From Kitasatospora herbaricolor (lineage in GTDB: Bacteria > Actinomycetota > Actinomycetes > Streptomycetales > Streptomycetaceae), in contig NZ_JAUSVA010000002.1 of NCBI RefSeq assembly GCF_030813695.1, forward strand, positions 7,897,501 through 7,961,500: a stretch of 64,000 bases of DNA, written 5' to 3'. Every line of letters begins with the position of its first letter. Within the stretch, counting starts at the first letter, position 1. The notes under the pieces are model-generated. The model saw only the letters and a program-made list of their open reading frames with translations. It was not told the origin of the DNA and made no database searches. Below, one piece after another: positions 33,386 through 41,721 of the stretch. Position numbers and translations under genes: made by a program.

Positions 33386-35068
33386 TCACTTCCCGTCCGC
33401 GATGATGCCCCTGAGGTCGTCCAGGTCCTGGCCGGAGAAGCCGGACGGCTGCAGGACGGTGTTCCAGCCGTCCACGTACTCGGCGCGGTACGAGTGGCCG
33501 TGGCCGGCCGGTACCCCGGTGGAGAACGGGAGGTCCGCCGTGACCTGCCAGAAGGTGACGAACGGGATCCAGAACATGCCCCCGAGCACGTCCCGGCCGG
33601 GCGGCTGGCTGATCCAGTCGGGCTTGCCGAGGATCAGGTCGGGACTCCACCAGACGATCGGGTCCGAGGGGTGCATCAGGTAGAGGACCCTGGTGCCCTC
33701 CCACGGCCGGTCGGCGGGCGGGATCCCGGCCGCCGGGTCGTTGCCGAAGCGGACGGTGCGCCCGTCCTTGTAGACCGGCTGGACCTCGGGGCTGCCCGGG
33801 TCCCGGTGGTCGCTGAACTCGCGGAACAGCGTGTTGAAGTTGGGCGGCCCGGCGAACAGGGTGCCCGCGGTGCGGTTGCGCAGGTCGGCCTCCCCGCTGA
33901 ACGCCGTCTCCGCGCCGAAGGAGCCCAGGCTCTCGCCGGCGACGAACAGCCGGGGCCGGGTGCTCTGGGGCAGCTTCGACCAGACCTCGTACACCGCGTC
34001 GAAGAGGTCCCGGCCCGCCGCCCTGGCCTTGGACTGGTCCACCAGGTAGGAGATCCAGGACGGCAGGTAGGAGTACTGCATCGCGACGGTGGCGGTGTCG
34101 CCGCCGCCCAGGTACTCGAAGGAGTCGACCGACGCCGGGTCCACCCAGCCGCTCCCGGTGGTGGTCACCACCAGGAGGTTCGCGCGTCGGAACCCACCCG
34201 CGCGTTCCAGGTCCCGCACCGCCAGCGCGGCCCGAGCCTCGGTGTCGTCCGCCGAGCCGAGCCCGGCGTAGGACCGGATCGGCTCCTGGGCCGGCCGGTG
34301 GGTGAACGCCGTGATGTCGACCTCGGACGGGCCGGTGCCCACGAAGCCGCGACCCTGCCGGCCGAGCGAGTCCCAGGGCACGACCGAGCCCGGTCCGCCC
34401 GAGCGCAGGGAGGTCGTCGGCTGCTGCGCGCCCTCGGGCGTCGCGTCGTCCCGGACGGAGAACAGCTCGTTGGCGACGCCGACGAAGCCGTTCAGCAGCA
34501 GCCCGCTGATCACCAGGTAGGCCAGCCCGGCCGTCAGGAGCCACCCCACCGTGTGGGCCGCCCGCCGCCCGATCCGGCGGCTGAGCAGCTCCGCCGTCCA
34601 GCGGTACAGCGCGCGGACGCCGCGGGACGCCTGCAGGAGGAGCCCGAAGACCAGCACCGCGACCACGGGCGAGAGCAGCACGTACCAGATGTTGTACTCG
34701 TTCACCCCCATCAGCCCGCGGATCAGGTACTGCCAGTACTGGCCGAGTCCGAAGAAGACCGGGAGCAGAACGGCCGCGCCGATCAGCAGGGCACGCCGGG
34801 CCCACGGCCCGGGGGGTCGGGCCTCGCGGTCGGCGAAGGCCCGCCAGACGTAGGCGAGGAGGACGCCGAGCCCGTATCCGATCGCCGCGCCGATGCCCCA
34901 CACCAGGCCCTGGACGATGCCGCCGCGGGGCAGCAGCGACGGCGTGAACGACAGGCAGGAGAGGACCAGGGCGCCCCAGCAGCCGGGAAGCGTGAGTGCC
35001 GGGTCCCACCGCTTCGTGGGTCTGCCCGCCGGTTTCGGGCCTCTGGCGAAGATTCTCAAGGCGGCCAC
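33386..35068 (-). CDS. Alpha/beta-hydrolase family membrane protein
   Basis: A 560-residue protein. The first 200 residues hold about five transmembrane helices. The C-terminal part is an alpha/beta-hydrolase-like domain with nucleophile elbow GESLGSFGAE, a YLMHPSDPIVWW segment with candidate Asp, and a late GHGHSY that may supply His. This matches the bacterial membrane alpha/beta-hydrolase family with an N-terminal helical bundle, for which no substrate is established. The start is uncertain: GTG 35068 gives the simplest N-terminus but no clear ribosome-binding site; ATG 35197 in frame is an alternative. Confidence 0.8.
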   Translation of the reverse strand: MAALRIFARGPKPAGRPTKRWDPALTLPGCWGALVLSCLSFTPSLLPRGGIVQGLVWGIGAAIGYGLGVLLAYVWRAFADREARPPGPWARRALLIGAAVLLPVFFGLGQYWQYLIRGLMGVNEYNIWYVLLSPVVAVLVFGLLLQASRGVRALYRWTAELLSRRIGRRAAHTVGWLLTAGLAYLVISGLLLNGFVGVANELFSVRDDATPEGAQQPTTSLRSGGPGSVVPWDSLGRQGRGFVGTGPSEVDITAFTHRPAQEPIRSYAGLGSADDTEARAALAVRDLERAGGFRRANLLVVTTTGSGWVDPASVDSFEYLGGGDTATVAMQYSYLPSWISYLVDQSKARAAGRDLFDAVYEVWSKLPQSTRPRLFVAGESLGSFGAETAFSGEADLRNRTAGTLFAGPPNFNTLFREFSDHRDPGSPEVQPVYKDGRTVRFGNDPAAGIPPADRPWEGTRVLYLMHPSDPIVWWSPDLILGKPDWISQPPGRDVLGGMFWIPFVTFWQVTADLPFSTGVPAGHGHSYRAEYVDGWNTVLQPSGFSGQDLDDLRGIIADGK

Positions 35069-35290
35069 CGATCGCGAGGGGGCGGCGGCGCGTCGTGTCC
35101 GGTGAACCGCCCGGAGGGCGGTCGCGGCACTGCGTGACCCGGCGGGACGCCTGCCCCGGTCCCATGGTCGCCCGGCCGGCCGTCGCGCGCCAGGCAAACG
35201 GCCGGGCGCGGCGGGTCCGGCCGGGAGGGTGGGTGAGGTCCGCGGCCGGCCGGGACGTCGGGCGTGGTCCGCGGCCGGCCGCCGAGCGGT

Positions 35291-35941
35291 TCAGAGCAGG
35301 GTCCGCCAGTAGTACCAGAACCGGTTGAGCACCAGTAGCGCGATCACCGCGTACCAGAGGGCGGGCACCACCCAGTGGTAGCGGACCGCCTCCCGGACGA
35401 CCGCGCGCGGGCGGGCGGGGACGGGAACGACGCCGGTCCGCAGGTTGTGCAGCGTGACGTACCAGAACAGGGCGATCGTGACGGCCCAGACCACCATGCA
35501 GTACGGGCACAGTGCGCCGATCCGGTAGAGCGCCTGGACGATCAGCCAGTGGGTGAAGGCCAGGCCGACGGCGGCTCCCAGCTGCAGCCCGAGCCAGAAC
35601 CAGCGCCGGAACGCGGCCCCGGCCAGCGACCCCGCGCCGACGGCGAGGACCATCGCGAAGGCGGCGACGCCCAGCAGCGGGTTGGGGAACCCGAACACCT
35701 CGGCCTGCGCGGTGCGCATCACCGAACCGCAGCTGATGACCGGGTTGATGTTGCAGCTGGGGACGTACGAAGGGTCCGCCAGCAGGCGGATCTTGTCGAA
35801 GGTCAGGACGGCCGAGGCGATCAGACCGATCAGGCCGGCCAGGGTCAGCAGCAGGGCGAAGGCCCGGCCGGCCGGGACGGGCGCCCGGTCCCGGGTGGCG
35901 GGGCGTGCGGGGCCGGCGGGGTGGGCGGACAGGACGGTCAT
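35291..35941 (-). CDS. Vitamin K epoxide reductase (VKOR) family protein
   Basis: A 216-residue membrane protein with about five helices and the four VKOR cysteines: Cys63 and Cys71 in the loop PSCNINPVISCGSV, and the CPYC pair Cys145/Cys148. It should oxidise a DsbA-like partner using menaquinone. A DsbA-like gene lies just upstream on the same strand. Two start sites are possible, 35941 and 35959, because an 18-bp tandem duplication copies both ribosome-binding site and ATG. Confidence 0.92.
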   Translation of the reverse strand: MTVLSAHPAGPARPATRDRAPVPAGRAFALLLTLAGLIGLIASAVLTFDKIRLLADPSYVPSCNINPVISCGSVMRTAQAEVFGFPNPLLGVAAFAMVLAVGAGSLAGAAFRRWFWLGLQLGAAVGLAFTHWLIVQALYRIGALCPYCMVVWAVTIALFWYVTLHNLRTGVVPVPARPRAVVREAVRYHWVVPALWYAVIALLVLNRFWYYWRTLL

Positions 35942-35974
35942 CGGGACGGACTCCAGCATCGGGACGGACTCCAG
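35939..35974 (-). repeat. 18-bp tandem duplication carrying ribosome-binding site and start codon
   Basis: Two exact copies of CTGGAGTCCGTCCCGATG (minus strand), 35974-35957 and 35956-35939. Each ends in ATG with GGAG eight bases before it, so the VKOR gene has two equivalent in-frame initiation sites six codons apart. Confidence 0.93.
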
Positions 35975-36096
35975 TGGGTGTGGAACTCCGGTGGGCACGG
36001 CGGGGCCCGGCCCGGCCGTGGCGGCCGGGCCGGTGCTGGTCTTCGGGTGCGTGGTGCTCGCTGCCCGGCAGTCGTCGGGCGGTGGCGCCCGCGGAC

Positions 36097-37089
36097 TCAC
36101 CGGGCGCCGGCGGCCTGCTTCAGCTGGGTGGTGAGCTGGTCGGCCGTCAGGGGCCGGCCGTTGTCGTCGGCCAGCTTCACCGGCGTGCCGTCCAGCTTGA
36201 CGGTCGGCGTGCCGGTCACCCCGCTGGAGTTGAACGCCTCGGCCACCTTGGCCGCCCACGGTGCGTAGGTGCCCTCGGTGACCGCCTTGGTGAAGGCCTC
36301 GGTCTTCAGCCCCGGGACCTGTTCGGCCAGCGCCAGGATCCGGTTGACGTCCCCGAAGCCGTCCACGCGCTCCTCGGGCTGGTTGGCGTAGAGCACGTCG
36401 TGGAACTGCTTGAACTTGTCCACGCCCTCGTTGGCCGCCGCGCCGGCGGCGGCCAGCGCGGTGCGGGAGCCCCGACCGCCGAGGTTGACGTCCAGGAAGG
36501 CCGCCAGGTGGTACTCGATCTTGTAGGTGCCGTCGTCGGCGAGCTGCTGGACGGCCTTGCCGTGCGCCTTCTCGAAGGTCTTGCAGACGGGGCAGCGGAA
36601 GTCCTCGAACACCTGGAGGGTGTGCGCGGCGTCCGGCTTCCCGTAGGTGATCACGGTGCCGTCCGGGCCCGAGGTGTTGGCGGGCACCACCAGCGGGCCT
36701 GCCGAACCGGCGGCCCTGGCCGGCGCGCCGGCGGCGCCCGGGGCGTCCTCGGTGCCGCCACCTGCGGTGCTGATGGCCAGTGCGGTGCCGCCCGCCAGGG
36801 CCAGCACCGCGGCGATCGCGGCGCCCACCACGATCCGCCGACGGGTCCGGGCGGAGCGGGCCTCCAGGCGGTGGGCCTCCTGGATCCGCTCGCGGGCGGT
36901 CGGCAGCGAGGCGCGGTGCGGGTTCTGCGGCGGGAGCTGCCGGCCGCCGCCCGGCGTGGCGCCGGGCTGCCCCGTGGGGTTCGGGACGGCGGGTCCGACG
37001 GGGCTCTCGGTCTTCGGGCTCTCGGTCTTCGGGTTGTCGGTCTTCGGGCTGTTGGACATCGGGCTGTTGGACATCGGGGTGTTGGACAT
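36097..37089 (-). CDS. DsbA-like membrane-anchored thioredoxin-fold protein
   Basis: A 330-residue protein. The N-terminus (1-30) is a repeat of MSN(T/S)P and KT(D/E)(N/S)P pentads; a basic stretch and one helix (about 85-107) anchor the rest outside. The thioredoxin domain has CPVC at 166-169 (FEDFRCPVCK) and a cis-Pro segment GTPTVKLDG. It probably introduces disulfides into exported proteins and is re-oxidised by the VKOR encoded next. GGAG precedes ATG 37089; ATGs at 37074 and 37059 repeat in frame. Confidence 0.9.
   Translation of the reverse strand: MSNTPMSNSPMSNSPKTDNPKTESPKTESPVGPAVPNPTGQPGATPGGGRQLPPQNPHRASLPTARERIQEAHRLEARSARTRRRIVVGAAIAAVLALAGGTALAISTAGGGTEDAPGAAGAPARAAGSAGPLVVPANTSGPDGTVITYGKPDAAHTLQVFEDFRCPVCKTFEKAHGKAVQQLADDGTYKIEYHLAAFLDVNLGGRGSRTALAAAGAAANEGVDKFKQFHDVLYANQPEERVDGFGDVNRILALAEQVPGLKTEAFTKAVTEGTYAPWAAKVAEAFNSSGVTGTPTVKLDGTPVKLADDNGRPLTADQLTTQLKQAAGAR
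37000..37089 (-). repeat. Pentapeptide-coding 15-bp repeats at the DsbA N-terminus
   Basis: Six units: three encode MSNTP/MSNSP and three KTDNP/KTESP. The first three contain an ATG each, giving several in-frame start candidates. Confidence 0.88.
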
Positions 37090-37278
37090 CGGGGTCAACT
37101 CCTGGACGGCTGCGGTGCCGGCGCGGGCGGCCGCGGCCCGGGACACCCCGCCGGAGGGCGGGTGCGGGCGGGCGGCGCGGAGCCGGGCGGTGGATGCTCT
37201 GGACGGCCGGGGTGGGCGCGCCGCCGGGGCACCGTCGTCCGGGCGTGCCCGGGGAGCCGTGGAACACGGCCGACGGTC

Positions 37279-37950
37279 TCAGGCGGCGGGCGCGAAGGCC
37301 GGCGGGCCGCGTCGGGGAGCCGGGCCGCGCAGGACGTCCTGCCGGCGCGGGCGTGGGCGGTCCGCGACCGGGGGCCGGACCAGCCGGACGGGGCGGGCCG
37401 GCACCGGGGCGAGCAGCAGCAGGCGCCGGAGCGGGCCGCCGAGCGACTCGCCCAGGGCGCGCAGCGCGTTCGCCAGACCGCTCAGCGCGGCGTCGCCCAG
37501 CCGGAGCCAGACCGCCGCGACGACGGCCACCAGCAGGTGCACCAGCAGCAGGAACAGCTGGACGGCGGCCGGCGCGACCGGGCCGGTGCGGCCGAGCGGG
37601 CCGGGGAGGAACGAGCCGTCCATCGAACCGCCGCCGCAGACCAGCAGGTTCATCCCGTGGACCGGCCCGTGGCCGGCGCCGAAGGCCGGCGCACAGGTGG
37701 TCTGGCCGAGGTTGAAGGCGGTGTTCAGCAGCAGCTCGACGGGGACCAGCACCGCCGAGATGTGCAGCAGCCCCCGCTCCGCGCCGGCCAGTGCGGCGGC
37801 GACCAGGAAGACCACCACGGTCGCGCCGGCCACCAGGCTCATCGGCAGCGGACGGCCGGTGACGACGACCTGGCCGGACGCGGACAGCGGCACGGCGAGC
37901 GCGGTGAACACCGCTGCCCGCAGGGCCCTCGTCGCGTGGCTGGTCGTCAT
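37279..37950 (-). CDS. Polytopic membrane protein upstream of the DsbA/VKOR pair
   Basis: A 223-residue protein with four to five hydrophobic segments (about 11-35, 40-58, 65-85 and 125-150), a loop with two Cys and several His (TTCAPAFGAGHGPVHGMNLLVCGG), and an Arg/Pro-rich cytoplasmic tail. I recognise no family. The two loop cysteines and location suggest a link to the disulfide genes downstream, but this is inference. ATG 37950 is used; ATG 37968 is in frame too. Confidence 0.7.
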   Translation of the reverse strand: MTTSHATRALRAAVFTALAVPLSASGQVVVTGRPLPMSLVAGATVVVFLVAAALAGAERGLLHISAVLVPVELLLNTAFNLGQTTCAPAFGAGHGPVHGMNLLVCGGGSMDGSFLPGPLGRTGPVAPAAVQLFLLLVHLLVAVVAAVWLRLGDAALSGLANALRALGESLGGPLRRLLLLAPVPARPVRLVRPPVADRPRPRRQDVLRGPAPRRGPPAFAPAA

Positions 37951-38165
37951 GTTTCGGGAGTATGCCATGCGACCGGCCGCCGGGACGAGGCCGCCTGCCG
38001 GCACGCGGCCGCCCGCCGCAACGGCCGCCCGGAGACGTACGGATGTCGCAGCCTCGGGTTCCCGTTCGTCACCGGTGCTCCGCAGCTTCACTCCTGGGGC
38101 GGTTTCGGCCACGAATCCGGGTGATCGACGCCGGGGCGCTCTCAGGGCGGCTGGAGAATCAGCCG

Positions 38166-38999
38166 ATGGACAACGCCGCTCACTCGCCGCAGGCCCCCCA
38201 GGCCCCCCAACTGCCGCAGGCAGCCCACCCGTCGGAGCACTCCGCGCCCGCTTACCCGGCCCACCCGGCCGGTCCTTCGCACGGCCCCCAGGGGCCCTCG
38301 GCGAAGGACTCCGCGCCGCACCCCGCGGAGCATCAGGGCGACCGGCCGGACGACCACCACCCGCCGCAGGACGGCCACCCGTCCCATGACCAGCACCACC
38401 CGCCGGACCCGCAGCCGCCGCACGACGGTCACCCCTCGCACGGCGACGGCCCGCCGCACGACGGTCACCCCATGCACGACGGCCACCCGCCGCACCTCCC
38501 GCATCCCCCGCACGTGCCGGCACCCCCCTGCAAACCGCCGCCGCCCCCGCCGCCCTGCCCACCGCCGCCGCCCTGCCCGCCGCCCAAACCCGACCCCCCG
38601 CTGCCGCCGGTGGTCCATCCGCCGGACCCACCCGTGCCGCCGCCCCCGCCACCGCCCGACCCGCCCGCTCCGCCACCCCCGCCCCCGCCGGTGAAGGCCG
38701 AGGCGCCGGAGCCGGTCAAGGCCGCCCCGACCCCCGCCGCGCCCGTCCCCGTGAAGCCCGCAAAGGCCAAGGCCGTCGTGGTGGCCGCCCCGCCGCCGCC
38801 CCGGCCGACCCTGCTCCCGCCACCGCCGGTGGCCACGCCCGTCGCGGGCACCGCCGTCCCGGCGCCCCCGCCGCCGCTCGCCGTGGCGCCCGAACCCGCC
38901 CTGGACCCGGTGGTGCTGTCGGTCGTCCTGCTCGTCACCGTCCTCGTCCCCGCGGCGCTCGCCGCGATCTTCCACCCCGTCACCAGGAGTCGCAGATGA
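38166..38999 (+). CDS. Histidine/proline-rich tail-anchored protein
   Basis: A 277-residue protein of no known family. Residues 1-115 are rich in His, Pro, Asp and Gly, with repeated HDGHP units that look like metal ligands. Residues 116-175 are near-continuous polyproline with three isolated cysteines (PPCKPPPPPPPCPPPPPC). A Pro/Ala/Val stretch follows. One membrane helix lies near the C-terminus (about 247-268) with a short basic tail, and there is no signal peptide. GGAG precedes ATG 38166. The next gene overlaps by ATGA and encodes a four-helix protein. The antisense frame also stays open but has no independent support. Confidence 0.75.
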   Translation: MDNAAHSPQAPQAPQLPQAAHPSEHSAPAYPAHPAGPSHGPQGPSAKDSAPHPAEHQGDRPDDHHPPQDGHPSHDQHHPPDPQPPHDGHPSHGDGPPHDGHPMHDGHPPHLPHPPHVPAPPCKPPPPPPPCPPPPPCPPPKPDPPLPPVVHPPDPPVPPPPPPPDPPAPPPPPPPVKAEAPEPVKAAPTPAAPVPVKPAKAKAVVVAAPPPPRPTLLPPPPVATPVAGTAVPAPPPPLAVAPEPALDPVVLSVVLLVTVLVPAALAAIFHPVTRSRR

Positions 39000-39382
39000 A
39001 CCCCGCCCCGATCGTCGGAGCCCTCGCGGCAGCGACCGTGGCCCTGATCAGCCTGGCCGTCGCCCAGCGGCTTCGCCCCGTCCTGCCCGAGGGCGAGGAG
39101 GCGGACGGCCCGCACCCGGTGCTGTCCACCATCGGCGGCGGCCTGCTGTCGGGCTTCGTGCTGCTGACCGGGTTCCTGGTCGCCACCGGCTGGGCCGCCC
39201 ACAGCACCCAGGTGGTGCCGCCGGTCGGCCTGTACGCGGCCGACCTGGCGGCCGGCTGCGCCGTGCTGGTCTACCCCTCCCTGGCGGGCCTGCCGTTCAG
39301 CGCGCGGCACGCCACCGCGGTCGGCCTGTTCGGCGCGCTGGTCGGCTACACGCTCTCGCTGGCGATCCAGCTGCGGCCCTGA
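38996..39382 (+). CDS. Four-helix membrane protein coupled to the His/Pro-rich protein
   Basis: A 128-residue protein with four predicted helices (about 5-25, 43-70, 76-97, 103-125) and little soluble sequence. It starts inside the stop of the upstream gene (ATGA), so translation is coupled and a membrane complex of the two is likely. No family recognised. A 15-bp terminator stem follows at 39408-39456. Confidence 0.75.
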   Translation: MNPAPIVGALAAATVALISLAVAQRLRPVLPEGEEADGPHPVLSTIGGGLLSGFVLLTGFLVATGWAAHSTQVVPPVGLYAADLAAGCAVLVYPSLAGLPFSARHATAVGLFGALVGYTLSLAIQLRP

Positions 39383-39407
39383 GCCGGGGGCGGACGGCCC
39401 GGGTCGG

Positions 39408-39456
39408 GCCGGTGCCGGGCCGGCGGTTGCGCGCGGGCCGTCGGCCCGGCACCGGC
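39408..39456 (+). terminator. Hairpin after the coupled membrane gene
   Basis: Perfect 15-bp arms, GCCGGTGCCGGGCCG (39408-39422) and CGGCCCGGCACCGGC (39442-39456), with a 19-base loop, 25 bp after the stop. Confidence 0.75.
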
Positions 39457-39540
39457 GCCGGGTGAGTTCTAGGCTGGAGGCCAGAGCTTCGGACCGGCCG
39501 GGTCGCCGGCCGGTCCGGTCGACCGCGAGGGGGTGACCAG

Positions 39541-40521
39541 GTGCCGGCACCCGCGACCACCGCACCCGGGACCACGATCGGAGCCGCCGTCCTGGCCCGG
39601 CTGGCCGCCCAGGCCGAGGTGCTGGCCGCGCTCGACCCGGAGGTGCGGGCGGACGAACCCGACGCCGTGCACCGGATGCGCGTCGCCTGCCGACGGCTGC
39701 GCAGCGCCCTGCAGACCTACCGGCGGCTGTTCGCCGAGGGCCCGGCGCGGGAGCTGGCCACCGAGCTGAAGTGGTTCGGCGCCGTGCTCGGGCAGGCCCG
39801 CGACCGCGAGGTGCTCGGCGAGCGGCTGCTGGCCGAGGCCCGCGCACTGCCGCCGGACTGTCACCCGGACCGGCCGGCCGGCCGGCTCGCCGCCTGGTCG
39901 CGCCGGGAGGCGCAGCGCGTCCGGCCGGAGGTCCTCGCGGCCCTGGACAGCCCCCGCCGGCAGGCTCTCGCGGCAGGCCTGGCCGGGCTGCTGGCCGATC
40001 CGCCGCTGCGCGGCCGGGCCGGCCGGGCCGCCGGGCCGGAACTCTCCCGGATCGCCGCTCGCGAGCAGCGCCGGACGGCCGCCCGGGTGCGGACCGCCTT
40101 GGCGGCCGGGCCCGGACCGGACGGTGACGTAGCGCTGCACGAGGCCCGCAAGGCGGCGAAGCGGGCCCGGTACGCCGCCGAGACCGCCGAGCCGGTGGCC
40201 GGCCGGGCCGCCCGCCGGTACACGAAGCGGATGAAGGCCGTCCAGGAGCTGCTCGGCGAGCATCAGGACGCGGTGGTGGCCGCCGCAGCCCTGCGTGAGC
40301 TGGCCGCCGGCCCGGACCCGGGAGCCGGAACGGGCGCGGACCCGGGAGCGGGAACTGGCGCGGGAACTGGCGCGGAAGCGGTTGCCGAGCAGGGGTGCGG
40401 CGACGCCTTCGCGTACGGCGTCCTGTACGCCCGGCAACTGGCCGCGGCCTCGGCCGCCCGGGCGCGGCTGCCCGAGGTCTGGGCCCGGGCGGCCGGGCGG
40501 CGCCTCTCCCGCCTGGACTGA
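39541..40521 (+). CDS. CHAD-domain protein
   Basis: A 326-residue all-helical protein with the CHAD signature: VHRMRVACRRLRSALQTY near residues 43-60, a second HEARKAAKRARYAAET, and conserved basic residues lining the pocket. CHAD domains bind inorganic polyphosphate. A Gly/Ala/Thr/Asp low-complexity insert (GAGTGADPGAGTGAGTGAE) sits near the C-terminus. GTG 39541 is preceded by GAGGGGGTGACCAG. No polyphosphate kinase or CYTH domain is nearby. The stop codon lies inside an 18-bp tandem duplication. Confidence 0.9.
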   Translation: MPAPATTAPGTTIGAAVLARLAAQAEVLAALDPEVRADEPDAVHRMRVACRRLRSALQTYRRLFAEGPARELATELKWFGAVLGQARDREVLGERLLAEARALPPDCHPDRPAGRLAAWSRREAQRVRPEVLAALDSPRRQALAAGLAGLLADPPLRGRAGRAAGPELSRIAAREQRRTAARVRTALAAGPGPDGDVALHEARKAAKRARYAAETAEPVAGRAARRYTKRMKAVQELLGEHQDAVVAAAALRELAAGPDPGAGTGADPGAGTGAGTGAEAVAEQGCGDAFAYGVLYARQLAAASAARARLPEVWARAAGRRLSRLD

Positions 40522-40546
40522 CCGGACCGCCTGGACTGACCGGACC
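40511..40546 (+). repeat. 18-bp tandem duplication across the CHAD stop codon
   Basis: GCCTGGACTGACCGGACC occurs twice in a row (40511-40528, 40529-40546), then decays into GACCGGACC-type repeats up to about 40620. The first copy contains the CHAD TGA. Confidence 0.9.
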
Positions 40547-40671
40547 GACCGGACCGACCGCCTGAGCCGACCCCCTGGACCGACCCTGACCCCCTGGACC
40601 GGCACGACCGGCTGGACGGTCGGCCGGGCCGACCCGCCGGCCCCGGGTGCGGCCGTCGCGTCGGGAGCCCG

Positions 40672-41538
40672 CTACTGCTGCTCGGGCAACGGGTCCAGGC
40701 CCGCCCCCCGGGCCGCCGTGCGCAGGACGTCGCGGAGCATGGCGGGCGTCAACCGGCCGGTGAAGGTGTTGCGCGGGCTGACGTGGTAGCAGCCGTGGAG
40801 TTCCAGCGGCGGCCCGCCGTCGGCGGCCGGCAGGCTGACCCGCGCGCCGTGGCCGAACACCGGCCGGGGCCGGGGCAGCTGCCAGCCGGCCGCCGCCAGC
40901 GCCGGGAGCAGCGCCTGCCAGGCGAACCCGCCGAGCGCGACCACGGCCCGCACGTGCGGGCGGAGCAGGGCCAGCTCGCGGGCGATCCACGGCCGGCAGG
41001 TGTCGCGTTCGGCCGGGGTGGGCCGGTTGTCGGGCGGGGCGCAGCGCACCGGGTCGGTGATCCGGACGCCGTACAGTTCCAGGCCGTCGCCGAGCCGGAC
41101 GGACCCGGGGCGGGAGGCCAGGCCGAGGCGGTGCAGTTCGGCGTAGAGCAGGTCGCCGGAGGGGTCGCCGGTGAAGATCCGGCCGGTGCGGTTGGCGCCG
41201 TGGGCGGCGGGGGCGAGGCCGACCAGGACGAGCGGTGCGTCGGGCGGGCCGAAGCCGGGGATCGGCCGGGCCCAGTAGTCCCAGTCCAGGTAGGCCTTCC
41301 GCTTGGTGCGGGCGGCCTCCTCGCGCCAGGAGACCAGTCGGGGGCAGGCCCGGCATCCGGTGACGGCGGCGTCCAGGACGGCCAGGTCGGCGGCGGCCGC
41401 CGCGGTGACGGCGGGGTGTTCGGGATGCCCGGGACGGTCGGGGCCGTCCGGTGGGCCGGCCGCCGCGTCCGGCGCCGGCCGCGGCGGCCGCGTCGGGCCG
41501 GCGGCGGTGCGGCGCGCGGGAGGCGGCTGGTCCGGCAT
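40672..41538 (-). CDS. Uracil-DNA glycosylase, family 5 (UdgB)
   Basis: A 288-residue base-excision repair enzyme. Four cysteines for a [4Fe-4S] cluster are present (Cys62, Cys65, Cys166, Cys181). Motif A is GLAPAAHGANRTGR (107-120) and motif B HVSPRNT, the family 5 pattern, which lacks the usual polar catalytic residue of motif A. It removes uracil and some deaminated purines. The first 50 residues are Pro/Ala-rich and probably disordered. ATG 41538 is the likely start. It is divergent from the SPFH gene. Confidence 0.93.
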   Translation of the reverse strand: MPDQPPPARRTAAGPTRPPRPAPDAAAGPPDGPDRPGHPEHPAVTAAAAADLAVLDAAVTGCRACPRLVSWREEAARTKRKAYLDWDYWARPIPGFGPPDAPLVLVGLAPAAHGANRTGRIFTGDPSGDLLYAELHRLGLASRPGSVRLGDGLELYGVRITDPVRCAPPDNRPTPAERDTCRPWIARELALLRPHVRAVVALGGFAWQALLPALAAAGWQLPRPRPVFGHGARVSLPAADGGPPLELHGCYHVSPRNTFTGRLTPAMLRDVLRTAARGAGLDPLPEQQ

Positions 41539-41721
41539 GCCCCAGATCCTATGCGGGCCCGCGGGCCGCCGGGGGCGTGCGGCGCACCCCGGGGGAGCGC
41601 GTCCGGTGCCCGTTCCGGCGCTGCCCGGGCAGGCGTAGCGTGGAAGGCGGCTGTTCCGGCGATCGTGAGCCCGGCCCCACACCGGCCGGGCCGGAACGGC
41701 CGGGTGCCTGAGGTGGCGGCG

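Noticed and set aside
35939..35974. CRISPR or attachment-site repeat
   Set aside because: Only two adjacent copies without spacers, coding for the VKOR start region.
38465..41356. 963-codon minus-strand open frame spanning several genes
   Set aside because: It crosses the His/Pro-rich, membrane and CHAD genes and is Arg/Pro/Gly low complexity; no start signal or domain.
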